From an uncultured Faecalibacterium sp. (lineage in GTDB: Bacteria > Bacillota > Clostridia > Oscillospirales > Ruminococcaceae), in NCBI GenBank assembly GCA_934524985.1, contig CAKSYT010000002.1:62001-126000 (forward strand): 64,000 nucleotides of DNA, written 5' to 3'. The position numbers and the translations under genes are program-made. The notes under the pieces were generated by a model. That model was not told the DNA's origin. It ran no database searches and saw nothing but the letters and a program-made list of their open reading frames with translations. Shown here one piece after another: positions 42,745 to 51,180 of this stretch; position 1 is the stretch's first letter; each line of letters starts with the position of its first letter.

Positions 42745-44163
42745 ATGTCCATTACCCTTGAGCAGCTCTCTGCCCGGATGCGGCAGGGCGAGCAGGTGCC
42801 GCTGCGCCACACCGCACAGGTGGCGCTGACGCTGAGCATCCCTTCCATTTTGCAGCAGATCGTAGTTACCGCCATGGAGTACATCGATGCAGCCATGGTG
42901 GGGCATATCGGCGCCGCCGCCACCGCTTCCATCGGCACCGTCAGCTCCAGCACATGGCTGCTGCACGGGATGCTGGCGGGGCTGTGCATGGCGTTTTCCA
43001 TTCAGGTGGCGCAGTATCTGGGCGCAGACCGCCAGCAGGACGCCCGGGGCGTTTTGCGGCAGTCCATGCTGTTCAATCTGGCGGTGGGGCTTGCCGCTGC
43101 CGCCTTTGGCGTGGGCATCAGCCGGTTTCTGCCCGGGTGGCTGGGCGCAGACACGGCACTGCAGGCAAATGCCTCGGCCTATTTTGCAATCTGGTCGGCT
43201 TCCCTGCCCTTTGTCATGGCCATGGGCGCCTATGCCGCCATGCTGCGCTCCACCGGCGATGCCCTGACCCCCGGCCTCATCAGCGTGTTCACCTGCGTGC
43301 TGGACATCATCTTCAACTTTTTCCTCATCAACCCCACCCGGGAAATGACGGTGTTCGGTCAAACCCTCACGGTCTGGGGTCTGGGCTGGGGCGTGCCGGG
43401 CGCGGCGCTGGGCACGGCCCTTGCCAATGCAGTGGGCGGTACGCTAGCGCTGGGCGTTCTACTGCTGCGGGACGGCCCGCTGTGCATCCGCAAGCCCGGC
43501 TCGTGGCGCATTACCCGTGCCTGCCTGCACAACGTGTGGAAGGTGGGCGCACCGCTGGCGGCAGAGCGTGCCGCGCTGTCCTCGGCACAGGTGCTGCTGG
43601 TGCGCATCGTGTCCGGACTGGGCACTACCGCCATTGCCGCCAACAGTCTGGGCGTCAGCGCCGAGAGCCTGTGCTACATGGCGGGCTACGGCATTCAAGA
43701 CGCTGCCCTTGCGCTGGTGGGACAGGCCGTGGGCGCAAACCGCCGGGACATGGCCAAGCGCTTTGCATGGCTGTGCACCGCCATGGGCATGGGCATCATG
43801 GCGCTGACCGGCGTGGGGCTGTATGTGTTTGCCCCGCAGCTGATGGGCATCTTCACCGCCGACGCCGCCGTCATCGCGCTGGGCGCGCGGGTGCTGCGCA
43901 TCGAAGCCTTTGCCGAGCCGATGTTCGGGGCAAGCATCGTAGCCAGCGGCTCCATGCAGGGCGCGGGCGACAGCACCGGCTGCTTTGTGCTGAACCTTGT
44001 CAGCATGTGGGGCGTGCGGCTGACCTTGGCGGTTCTGCTGGCTCCCCGCTTTGGGCTGGTGGGCGTATGGGTGGCCATGTGCGCGGAGCTTTGCACCCGC
44101 GGCGCACTGTTTTTGCTGCGCATGGCGCGGGGCAAATGGCTGGATAAGGGTGCGCTGGCGTAA
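42745..44163 (+). CDS. MATE family multidrug/Na+ exporter, 472 aa
   Basis: ATG 42745 follows GCAGGAGGTCCC. Twelve TM segments in two similar halves. The first half contains SIPSILQQIVVTAMEYIDAA and MVGHIGAAATASIG, and the second ERAALSSAQVLLVRIVSGLG and ANSLGVSAESLCYMAG. Typical DinF/NorM-like length. Substrate unknown. Its downstream region carries repeat copy C. Confidence 0.93.
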   Translation: MSITLEQLSARMRQGEQVPLRHTAQVALTLSIPSILQQIVVTAMEYIDAAMVGHIGAAATASIGTVSSSTWLLHGMLAGLCMAFSIQVAQYLGADRQQDARGVLRQSMLFNLAVGLAAAAFGVGISRFLPGWLGADTALQANASAYFAIWSASLPFVMAMGAYAAMLRSTGDALTPGLISVFTCVLDIIFNFFLINPTREMTVFGQTLTVWGLGWGVPGAALGTALANAVGGTLALGVLLLRDGPLCIRKPGSWRITRACLHNVWKVGAPLAAERAALSSAQVLLVRIVSGLGTTAIAANSLGVSAESLCYMAGYGIQDAALALVGQAVGANRRDMAKRFAWLCTAMGMGIMALTGVGLYVFAPQLMGIFTADAAVIALGARVLRIEAFAEPMFGASIVASGSMQGAGDSTGCFVLNLVSMWGVRLTLAVLLAPRFGLVGVWVAMCAELCTRGALFLLRMARGKWLDKGALA

Positions 44164-44173
44164 ACGATTTGGA

Positions 44174-44272
44174 ATGCGCTCCGCTTCGCTCTGCGCATGA
44201 TCAGCGGAAAGATTCTTTATATTTTGCGTTTGGAGCACTCTGCGGAGTGCTCCAAACGCATTTTTCACAGGA
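44174..44272 (+). repeat. Two-module intergenic repeat, copy C
   Basis: The 35-nt module at 44174-44208 has arms ATGCGC/GCGCAT and TCCGCT/AGCGGA. A hairpin with 15-nt perfect arms starting GCGTTTGGAGC, loop TGCG, and ATTTTTCAC follow. Placed directly after the MATE gene. Confidence 0.8.
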
Positions 44273-44308
44273 AGGGGTAAGTCCAAGTGCGAGCCCGTTA
44301 AAACAAGA

Positions 44309-44345
44309 GAGCCGGAAAGTCCGCGGACTTTCCGGCTCTCTATTA
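44309..44345. terminator. Convergent terminator before ribU
   Basis: AGAGAGCCGGAAAGTCC, loop GCG, GGACTTTCCGGCTCTCT. It ends ribU transcription on the minus strand. Confidence 0.88.
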
Positions 44346-44355
44346 TTTCAGCAGC

Positions 44356-44955
44356 TTACTTGCGGCCGTGCAGGATGGGAGACAGGGGCTTATAGATCAG
44401 CAGGCACAGCACGGCGTCCAGCAGACCCTTGACCAGCGTGAAGGGCATATTGAAGATCACAAGGCACTTGATCAAGCTGTCGGCAGAGGGCAGGATAGCC
44501 TGATACATCCCCAGAATGGCTTCCAGCGGCATGTGGTAGAACTGCACATAGGCCGGGTAGGTGATGAAGTAGTTGGAGGGCACGCTGAACACCGCCATGG
44601 CGGCTGCACCGGCGATGGCGCCCAGAATAGCGGTCTTGCGGCTCTTGCTGCGCTTGTAGACAAAGCCCGCCACAGCGGAGAACACCGCACCCAGCATAAA
44701 GTTGCACAGCTCACCCACGCAGGCAGTGGAGGTGCCCTTGATGATGATGTGCAGCAGATTCTTCATAAAGCTGATGACCACGCCGTACACCGGGCCCAGT
44801 GCAAAGGCACCCAGCAGGGCGGGCAGGTCGGAGAAGTCCATCTTGACGAAGGACGGGATGAGCATCGGCAGCGGGAACTCGATGAACATCAGGATAAAGG
44901 CGACCGCGCTGAGCATGGCGGCAACGGTCAGGTTGTGGGTGGTATTCTTTTTCAT
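44356..44955 (-). CDS. ribU: Riboflavin ECF transporter substrate-binding subunit, 199 aa
   Basis: ATG 44955 follows GGGAGGACAACTACC. Five to six TM segments with the RibU signatures MFIEFPLPMLIPSFVKMDFS, DLPALLGAFALGPVYGV, and KGTSTACVGELCNFMLG. It binds riboflavin and works with a shared EcfAAT module not in the window. An FMN riboswitch and terminator precede it, so it is shut off when flavin is plentiful. Confidence 0.96.
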   Translation of the reverse strand: MKKNTTHNLTVAAMLSAVAFILMFIEFPLPMLIPSFVKMDFSDLPALLGAFALGPVYGVVISFMKNLLHIIIKGTSTACVGELCNFMLGAVFSAVAGFVYKRSKSRKTAILGAIAGAAAMAVFSVPSNYFITYPAYVQFYHMPLEAILGMYQAILPSADSLIKCLVIFNMPFTLVKGLLDAVLCLLIYKPLSPILHGRK

Positions 44956-45037
44956 GGTAGTTGTCCTCCCCGGGGTGTACGCCCCGTTCAAATTTGTTCG
45001 GAAAGCCCTTTTCGCGCTGGATCGAACCGGAAAGACA

Positions 45038-45082
45038 AACTAAAAAGCGCCCTGCTGCAACCAAAAAACTGCAACAGGGCGC
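45038..45082 (-). terminator. Riboswitch-controlled terminator
   Basis: GCGCCCTG-TTGCAG / TTGCAGCAGGGCGC hairpin followed by TTTTTAG on the minus strand, between the FMN aptamer and ribU. Confidence 0.85.
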
Positions 45083-45094
45083 ACAGACGCAATT

Positions 45095-45216
45095 TGCCTG
45101 CCGTTTCTTGCATCCGGACTATACCGTTGGTCCCGGAGTTGCACCGGGTCAGCACCCTTGCGGGTGGTCGCGGACTTTACCGCCAGTGGGGAATTGCACC
45201 CCGCCCTGAAACGAAC
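45095..45216 (-). ncRNA. FMN riboswitch (RFN element)
   Basis: On the minus strand the conserved aptamer blocks occur in order: TTTCAGGGCGGGGTG, AATTCCCCACTGGCGGT, then GGTGCAACTCCGGGACC, and AGTCCGGATGCAAGA. P1 pairs CGTTTC with GAAACG. It regulates ribU by transcription attenuation. Confidence 0.95.
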
Positions 45217-45380
45217 TTTCTGACCAAGAGTATAGCGCAGCGGGGCGGTGCTGTCAAGCCCCCTTTCCAAAAAGTTTGCACATTTTTTTATCAAAGTGCG
45301 TTTTCACCTTTCTTTCCTTGCCCCGGGCGGCAGAGTATGCTATCATAATATGCGTTGTGAAAAAACACAGGAGGTTTTCC

Positions 45381-46472
45381 ATGATTTTCTCGATCCGTAA
45401 CCTTGGCTTCGAGCTTGGTTCGCTGCTGCTGGAGGGCTGGGCAGCCTTTGCCGCCCGCGTGGTATGCGCGGCTCTGCTGCTGGTGCTTGGCTGGCTGGCG
45501 CGGCAGCTTTTGTCCCGTAAGGTGTGCCCTGCCCTGCTGCGCCGCAGCTGGCGGCTGGCCGGTACACCCATTTTACTGCGCAGCTTTGCCGTGCCGGTGC
45601 AGCGGCTCACCCTTGCAGCGTTCATCTATGCCGCAGCGGCCAGCCTGCCGTGGGCGATCCCCGGCGTGAGCAAGTTTCTGCTCATGGTCTTTGAGCTTGC
45701 CGCCACCTATTTTGTGTGTCAGGGACTGTACGCCGCCGCCGATATCACCGACCTTTTGCTGGCAAACTGCGGCGAGGAGGTGCGCACCAACCGCACCCTG
45801 ACCACCCTGCTGAACAAACTGTACAAAATTTTCATCGTGGTGCTGGGCGTTATGACCATGGCACAGGAGACCGGCCTGCCGGTGGGCAGCATCGTAGCCA
45901 GTGCGGGTCTTGTCGGTCTGACCATCTCTCTGGCGGCGCAGGACAGCGCCAAAAACCTGTTCAGTGGGCTGGTCATCCTGCTGGACCGCCCGTTTTCCAT
46001 TGGCGACTGGATCACCGTGGGCGACGTTTCCGGCGAGGTGGTGGACATCAGCTTTCGCTCCACCAAAGTCCGCGCGCTGGATAACTCGGTGTACATCCTG
46101 ACCAACAGCACGGTCAGCTCTGCCACCATCAACAACGGCACTTTGCGCAACAAGCGGTTGTACCGCTTCACCCTCGGGGTCACCTACGACACCACCCGTC
46201 CCCAGCTGGAACAGCTGATGGCAGACCTGACCGCCATGCTCAAGGCCAGCCCCTACACCTACGAGGACTCGGTGTTGGTAGAGCTGAGCGGCTTCGGGGC
46301 TTCCAGCATCGACCTGCTGGTGTCCGCCTACCTGCGCACCGCCGACATGACCCGCTTTTTGCAGATGCAGAACGATTTGAACCTCGACCTGATGGACGTG
46401 ATGCAGAAAAACGGCGTGGATTTCGCCTTCCCCTCTACCACTGTGTATCTGGAAAAGAACAGCGAAAACTAA
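45381..46472 (+). CDS. MscS-family mechanosensitive channel, 363 aa
   Basis: ATG 45381 follows CAGGAGGTTTTCC. Three to four TM segments. The pore helix VGSIVASAGLVGLTISLAAQ is followed by DSAKNLFSGLVILLDRPFSI and GDWITVGDVSGEVVDIS (beta domain). The C-terminal alpha/beta domain ends PSTTVYLEK. It relieves osmotic downshock. An isolated gene. Confidence 0.93.
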   Translation: MIFSIRNLGFELGSLLLEGWAAFAARVVCAALLLVLGWLARQLLSRKVCPALLRRSWRLAGTPILLRSFAVPVQRLTLAAFIYAAAASLPWAIPGVSKFLLMVFELAATYFVCQGLYAAADITDLLLANCGEEVRTNRTLTTLLNKLYKIFIVVLGVMTMAQETGLPVGSIVASAGLVGLTISLAAQDSAKNLFSGLVILLDRPFSIGDWITVGDVSGEVVDISFRSTKVRALDNSVYILTNSTVSSATINNGTLRNKRLYRFTLGVTYDTTRPQLEQLMADLTAMLKASPYTYEDSVLVELSGFGASSIDLLVSAYLRTADMTRFLQMQNDLNLDLMDVMQKNGVDFAFPSTTVYLEKNSEN

Positions 46473-46507
46473 AAGCGGAAGTCTATTTATACTTCATGTT
46501 TGCCGCG

Positions 46508-46545
46508 GCCTGTGGGCCGCGGCAAACGCATTTTCACGGATCAAA
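46508..46545 (+). terminator. Intergenic hairpin, copy H of the hairpin module
   Basis: GTTTGCCGCGGCC, loop TGTG, GGCCGCGGCAAAC, then GCATTTTCAC. Lies after the mscS gene; no 35-nt module precedes it. Confidence 0.75.
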
Positions 46546-46681
46546 TCAAAGAAACGCCGGTTTTATTGTAAAAAGCAGGCGCTTTTGCCCTATGATTTCC
46601 CGTCCGGTCATGTTATTCTTATAGCGCACCCGCATACACTGCGGAGCATGCCATCAAATCATCTGTGGAGGAACGCTTTCC

Positions 46682-47842
46682 ATGACACAGCTTTTGCTGC
46701 CGATCATTTATCTTGCCTTTATCAGCCTTGGCCTGCCGGATTCCCTGCTGGGGTCTGCATGGCCTACCATGTACCCCCAGCTGGGCGTCCCCTTTTCCTA
46801 CGCGGGCATCCTGTCCATGATCATCTCACTGGGCACCATCGTTTCCAGCCTGAACAGCGACCGGCTCACCCGGGCGCTGGGCACGGGCAGAGTGACCGCC
46901 CTCAGCGTTGGCATGACCGCTGCGGCGCTGTTCGGCTTTTCGGTCTCCGGCCGGTTCTGGATGCTCTGCCTGTGGGCTGTCCCCTACGGCTTGGGCGCGG
47001 GCAGCGTGGATGCCGCCCTGAACAACTACGTTGCCCTGCATTACGAGAGCCGCCACATGAGCTGGCTGCACTGTATGTGGGGCGTGGGCACTACCATCGG
47101 CCCTGTGGTGATGGGCGCGGCGCTTTCCGGCGGGCTGAGCTGGAACAGCGGTTACCGGTACATTGCCCTGTTCCAGATCGCGCTTACCGCCGTGCTTTTT
47201 TGCAGCCTGCCCCTGTGGCATAAACGCCCCGACGCCGCCCCGGACGGCACTGTACCCAAGGCGCTGACCCTGCCGCAGGTGTTCGCGCTGCCGGGCGCGA
47301 AGGAAGTGATGCTCTGCTTCTTCTGCTACTGTGCACTGGAGACCACCGCCGGGCTCTGGGCCAGCAGCTACCTGACCCTTGTGCGGCAGGTGCCCGCCCA
47401 GACGGCTGCCAGCTTTGCCAGCCTGTTCTATATCGGCATCACGGTGGGACGGGGCGTCTGCGGCTTTCTGACCTTAAAACTGAGCGACACCCAGATGATC
47501 CGTCTGGGGTTTGCGGTGCTGAGCGTGGGCGTTGCAGCCCTGCTGCTGCCCGGGGCACAGGTGCTGGCGCTTGCCGGGCTTGTGCTGGTGGGACTGGGCT
47601 GTGCGCCCATCTACCCCAGCGTCATCCACTCCACCCCGGCGCATTTCGGCGCACAGAATTCTCAGGCCGTCATCGGCATCCAGATGAGCAGCGCCTATGT
47701 GGGCAATCTGGTCATGCCGCCGCTGTTCGGCCTGCTTGCCAATAATATCACCCCGGCGCTATTCCCCTTCTACCTGCTTGTATTTCTGGTGCTGATGGCG
47801 CTGATGCACCGGCAGCTGGTGCGCAAAACGGCGCACGACTAA
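46682..47842 (+). CDS. MFS transporter, 386 aa
   Basis: ATG 46682 with GGAGG upstream. Twelve TM segments. The N-terminus LLLPIIYLAFISLGLPDSLL and the motif LNSDRLTRALGTGRVTALSV resemble fucose/glucose permease-like MFS proteins (FucP/BtlA-type). Substrate unknown. Followed by repeat copy D. Confidence 0.88.
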   Translation: MTQLLLPIIYLAFISLGLPDSLLGSAWPTMYPQLGVPFSYAGILSMIISLGTIVSSLNSDRLTRALGTGRVTALSVGMTAAALFGFSVSGRFWMLCLWAVPYGLGAGSVDAALNNYVALHYESRHMSWLHCMWGVGTTIGPVVMGAALSGGLSWNSGYRYIALFQIALTAVLFCSLPLWHKRPDAAPDGTVPKALTLPQVFALPGAKEVMLCFFCYCALETTAGLWASSYLTLVRQVPAQTAASFASLFYIGITVGRGVCGFLTLKLSDTQMIRLGFAVLSVGVAALLLPGAQVLALAGLVLVGLGCAPIYPSVIHSTPAHFGAQNSQAVIGIQMSSAYVGNLVMPPLFGLLANNITPALFPFYLLVFLVLMALMHRQLVRKTAHD

Positions 47843-47873
47843 ATCTTTGGTGCAACGCTGCAAAACTATTTTA

Positions 47874-47970
47874 ATGGCCTCCGCTTTGCTTTGGTCACCT
47901 TCAGCGGAAAATCAATTTTAAATTGACGGTTCAGAAGCGCCTGCGAGCACTTCTGAACCGTTTTTTCACA
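47874..47970 (+). repeat. Two-module intergenic repeat, copy D
   Basis: The 35-nt module at 47874-47908 (arms TGGCC with GGTCA, which pairs through a G-U; TCCGCT/AGCGGA). A hairpin ACGGTTCAGAAG ... CTTCTGAACCGT with TGCG loop region and TTTTTTCAC follow, directly after the MFS gene. Confidence 0.78.
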
Positions 47971-48037
47971 GATGTGGTCTCAAAAAAAGAAGCCGCCGCA
48001 CCAATCACTGTGCAGCGGCTTTTGTTTTCAGGTTCTC

Positions 48038-48415
48038 TTACAAAATGCGGGCGCTGATGGCGTTTGCCACCTGAAACAGGTCTTTCTGCCCGATAAAGCC
48101 GAACTTAGCCTCGTGGCCGTCCGCAAAGCAGACCGTCAGCTGGGACGCCTGCAATGGGTCGCCAAAACCCGCCGTCTGGATGCCGTAGTGCAGCACCTTG
48201 CGGTAGGGCAGCACAAAAATCTGCTGCCGCGTGCCCGTGACCCCCTGCATATCCACCATGATGATGCGGTGGCTGGTAAACACCACCTGATCGCGCACCG
48301 TTTTGTACGCGCCCACGATCTGCTCGCCCTCCAGCAGCAGGGCGTTGACATTTTTGCAGATATCCTTCTTCTGCAGGCGCATAAGGTTCTCCATTGGTTT
48401 ATCGCGGAATTCCAT
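48038..48415 (-). CDS. PH-domain protein (bacterial PH, YvbH/DUF1696-like), 125 aa
   Basis: Almost the whole length is one PH domain: LLLEGEQIVGAYKTVRDQVV, FTSHRIIMVDMQG, QQIFVLPYRKVLHYGIQTAG, ending in an amphipathic helix (LFQVANAISARIL). Such proteins oligomerise; their ligand is unknown. Single gene with a plain ribosome site. Confidence 0.85.
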   Translation of the reverse strand: MEFRDKPMENLMRLQKKDICKNVNALLLEGEQIVGAYKTVRDQVVFTSHRIIMVDMQGVTGTRQQIFVLPYRKVLHYGIQTAGFGDPLQASQLTVCFADGHEAKFGFIGQKDLFQVANAISARIL

Positions 48416-48507
48416 AGCAGCGTTCCCCTTTCAGCGTTTTATGGTTCTATTGTAGCATTTCCGCCGCCGGTTGGCAAGATGGCTGTGCAGCGCAGCGCAA
48501 AAAGAAA

Positions 48508-48536
48508 AGACCCGAACCGTTCAAGGTTCAGGTCTT
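48508..48536 (-). terminator. Terminator after tRNA-Gly
   Basis: On the minus strand GACCTGAACC-TTGAAC-GGTTCGGGTC followed by TTTTC. Confidence 0.75.
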
Positions 48537-48537
48537 G

Positions 48538-48612
48538 TGGAGCGGGTAATGGGAATCGAACCCACCTCCTCAGCTTGGAAGGCTGATATACTAGCCGATG
48601 TACTATACCCGC
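48538..48612 (-). tRNA. tRNA-Gly (UCC)
   Basis: GCGGGTA/TACCCGC acceptor with encoded CCA, anticodon loop CTTCCAA giving UCC, T-loop TTCGATT. The cloverleaf is intact. Confidence 0.95.
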
Positions 48613-48723
48613 AATTGCAAAAAGAATTATACCATAACTTTCCGCAAATGTCCAGCATGAATTTAGGGGCTGCAAAGCTGTAAACGCTTTGCAGTCTGTC
48701 CCCTGCGAATGGGACGTTTTAAA

Positions 48724-48821
48724 ATGGTCTCCGCTGCGCTCTGACCATGTTCAGCTGAAAGATTCTTTATAATTTTGCGTTTGTCGCACTCTGCGGAGTG
48801 CTCCAAACGCATTTTTCACCG
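48724..48821 (+). repeat. Two-module intergenic repeat, copy E
   Basis: The 35-nt module at 48724-48758 (ATGGTC/GACCAT; TCCGCTG/CAGCTGA with one mismatch) plus a hairpin starting GCGTTTG with TGCG loop and ATTTTTCAC. It lies between minus-strand tRNA genes with no plus-strand gene before it. Nothing else was found up to 48,979 except terminator arms. Confidence 0.78.
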
Positions 48822-48979
48822 GAGGGGCTTCGACCGGGAGCGGCATTTGCACATTTTACCGTCCTCGCCCTCTCAGTCTTTGCTTCGTAAATCCAGCTCC
48901 CCCAAGGGGACGCCTTAGGGCACTGCCGGAAGGGGTAAAGCAAAAAGCACCGCACATTTCTGTGCAGTGCTTTTCTTTC

Positions 48980-49056
48980 TGGTGGAGATTACCGGGATCG
49001 AACCGGTGACCTCTTGCAGTCCATGCACGGCGCTCTCCCAGCTGAGCTAAACCCCC
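48980..49056 (-). tRNA. tRNA-Ala-like gene with altered anticodon arm
   Basis: Identical to the tRNA-Ala at 49113-49188 except in the anticodon arm. It has the same acceptor with G3:U70 (the alanine identity element), D-arm, T-arm and CCA. The anticodon arm changes CT to CCG and CA to AC, giving an extra nucleotide before the stem, a G-A mismatch in it and loop ATGGACT, which reads anticodon GGA (Ser codons). Position 37 becomes C. Either a degenerate copy or a chimeric tRNA that would put Ala at UCC/UCU. Confidence 0.7.
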
Positions 49057-49112
49057 ACTCGTTTGGCAACAACAAAAAAGCACCACACATTTCTGTGCGG
49101 TGCTTTTCTTTC

Positions 49113-49188
<76 letters not shown>

Positions 49189-49358
49189 AGATGTTTGTCC
49201 TCGTGCCTGACGACATGGGTTATTATACCAGCCGGAGGGGCGCTTGTCAACGGTTTTTTACAAAATTCTATTCTCTTTTTTCAGCGGCTCATTTCGCCTG
49301 TGAGCTTTTGACGCAGCTGCGTTTTTCCCGGGCTGCTCTGTTGCAAACTGCTGCCGCA

Positions 49359-50966
49359 TTACCTGTCCCATTTGTCGCACAGGGCGTTGATCTGGTCGGC
49401 AAATTTTGCCAGATCTTTATTTGCGCCGCCCTCGTTGTGCTCGATGACCCGCAGCAGGCGCTTACCGGCGCTGAGCAGCCGCTGGAACACGGTAGCGGCG
49501 CGGTTTGCACCCTCGCCGGTCCTCTGCTCCACGCGGACCTTCGTGCCCTCCTGCAGGCAGACGGCGCCCTCGGCACCGATGGCCCACTGCGCGCCGTTGT
49601 AGGGTGCACAGGCGGTAAAGCCCTGCTCGGTCAGGGTGTCCACAAAGCGGTTCTCCACCTCGTCCTCGCCGTGGATCACGAACACCCGCCGGGGCTTTTC
49701 CGTAAAGGCATTCACCCAGCGCAGCAGACCGTCTTTATCGGCGTGGCCGGACATGCCGGTCAGCTGGCAGATCTCCGCCTTCACCTCGATGGGCTCACCG
49801 AACAGTTTGACCGAGTCCACCCCCTCGATAAGGGTGCGTCCCAAAGTGCCCACCGCCTGAAAGCCCACGAAGAGGATGGTGCATTCCGGCCGCCACAGGT
49901 TGTGCTTAAGGTGGTGGCGGATGCGTCCGGCTTCGCACATTCCGCTGGCGGACAGGATGACCTTGGGCGTGCGGTCGGTGTTGATCATGCGGGAGTCGTC
50001 GCTGGTCACGCTGATGCGCAGCCCCGGCACGTTGATGGGGTCGATGCCCTTTTCCAGCAAAGCGCGGGTCTGGGCGTCAAAGCAGTCGGGGTCTGTATCC
50101 CGGAAGATGCGGGTGGCTTCGGTGGCCAGCGGACTGTCGATGTAGACCGGAAAGTTGCCGTGCCCCTTGACCAGCCCTTTTTCCTTGATCTCCCGCAAAA
50201 AATACAACATCTCCTGTGTGCGTCCCACGGCAAAGCTGGGCACTACCACGTTGCCGCCCCGGTCAAAGGTGCGCTGCAAAATTTTTGCCAGCTCTGCCAC
50301 ATAGTCCGGCCGGGGGTCGTGGTTGCGGTCGCCGTAGGTGGACTCCATGAACACATAGTCCGCCTGCTGGATATAGGTGGGGTCTTTTATGATGGGCTGA
50401 TTCAGATTGCCGATATCACCGGAGAACACCAGCTTTGTGGTGGTGCTGCCCTCGGTGATCCACAGCTCGATGCTGGCAGAACCCAGCAGGTGTCCCACGT
50501 CCACGAACCGCGCTTCGATGCCCGGAGCAAGCTGGATGCGCTTGCCGTACTCCACGCCCCGGAACAGGCGGCAGGCGGCTTCGGCATCCTGTATGGTGTA
50601 CATGGGCTCTACCGGCTCTGCGCCGGAGCGCTTGGCCTTGCGGTTTTTCCACTCAGCTTCAAACTCCTGAATATGCGCCGAGTCACGCAGCATGATGCCG
50701 CACAGCTCCACCGTGGGGATGGTGGCGTAGATCCTGCCCCGGAAGCCGTTGTGCGCCAGCAGCGGCAAAAGGCCGGTATGGTCGATATGGGCATGGGTGA
50801 TGAGCACAAAGTCGATCTCGCCGGGGGCTACGGGCAGGGGCTGGTTTTCGTACACATTTTTGCCCTGCTCCATGCCGTAGTCGATGAGGAAACGCTGCCC
50901 TGCCGCTTCCAGCATGGTGCAGCTGCCGGTCACCTCGTGGTTCGCGCCTAAAAACGTCAGCTTCAA
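49359..50966 (-). CDS. Beta-CASP metallo-beta-lactamase fold ribonuclease, 535 aa
   Basis: ATG 50966 with GGAGG upstream. HAHIDHTG (residues about 58-65) and VGHLLGSAS provide zinc ligands, FSGDIG follows, then beta-CASP motifs SFAVGRTQE, LSASGMCEAGRI and the C-terminal SGHADKDGLLRWV. The last ~80 residues are helical and not typical of CPSF-like members. RNA processing is predicted. Confidence 0.93.
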   Translation of the reverse strand: MKLTFLGANHEVTGSCTMLEAAGQRFLIDYGMEQGKNVYENQPLPVAPGEIDFVLITHAHIDHTGLLPLLAHNGFRGRIYATIPTVELCGIMLRDSAHIQEFEAEWKNRKAKRSGAEPVEPMYTIQDAEAACRLFRGVEYGKRIQLAPGIEARFVDVGHLLGSASIELWITEGSTTTKLVFSGDIGNLNQPIIKDPTYIQQADYVFMESTYGDRNHDPRPDYVAELAKILQRTFDRGGNVVVPSFAVGRTQEMLYFLREIKEKGLVKGHGNFPVYIDSPLATEATRIFRDTDPDCFDAQTRALLEKGIDPINVPGLRISVTSDDSRMINTDRTPKVILSASGMCEAGRIRHHLKHNLWRPECTILFVGFQAVGTLGRTLIEGVDSVKLFGEPIEVKAEICQLTGMSGHADKDGLLRWVNAFTEKPRRVFVIHGEDEVENRFVDTLTEQGFTACAPYNGAQWAIGAEGAVCLQEGTKVRVEQRTGEGANRAATVFQRLLSAGKRLLRVIEHNEGGANKDLAKFADQINALCDKWDR

Positions 50967-51180
50967 TGCAAAACACCTCCGGTTCGTTTTATGGCTTTAG
51001 TATAGCATATTTTTAAGGTACACGCCGCACAAATCTGCGGAAAGTTTGCGGGCATAATGCTGAATTGCAGAAAAAATTTTTATACAATCTTGACAAACCA
51101 CCCTGTTCTGTTATAAACTTAGGTTTGTATGACGTTCGTTCGTATTTTATGAGTCTTTTCAAATAGAGAGGTAGAAATTT

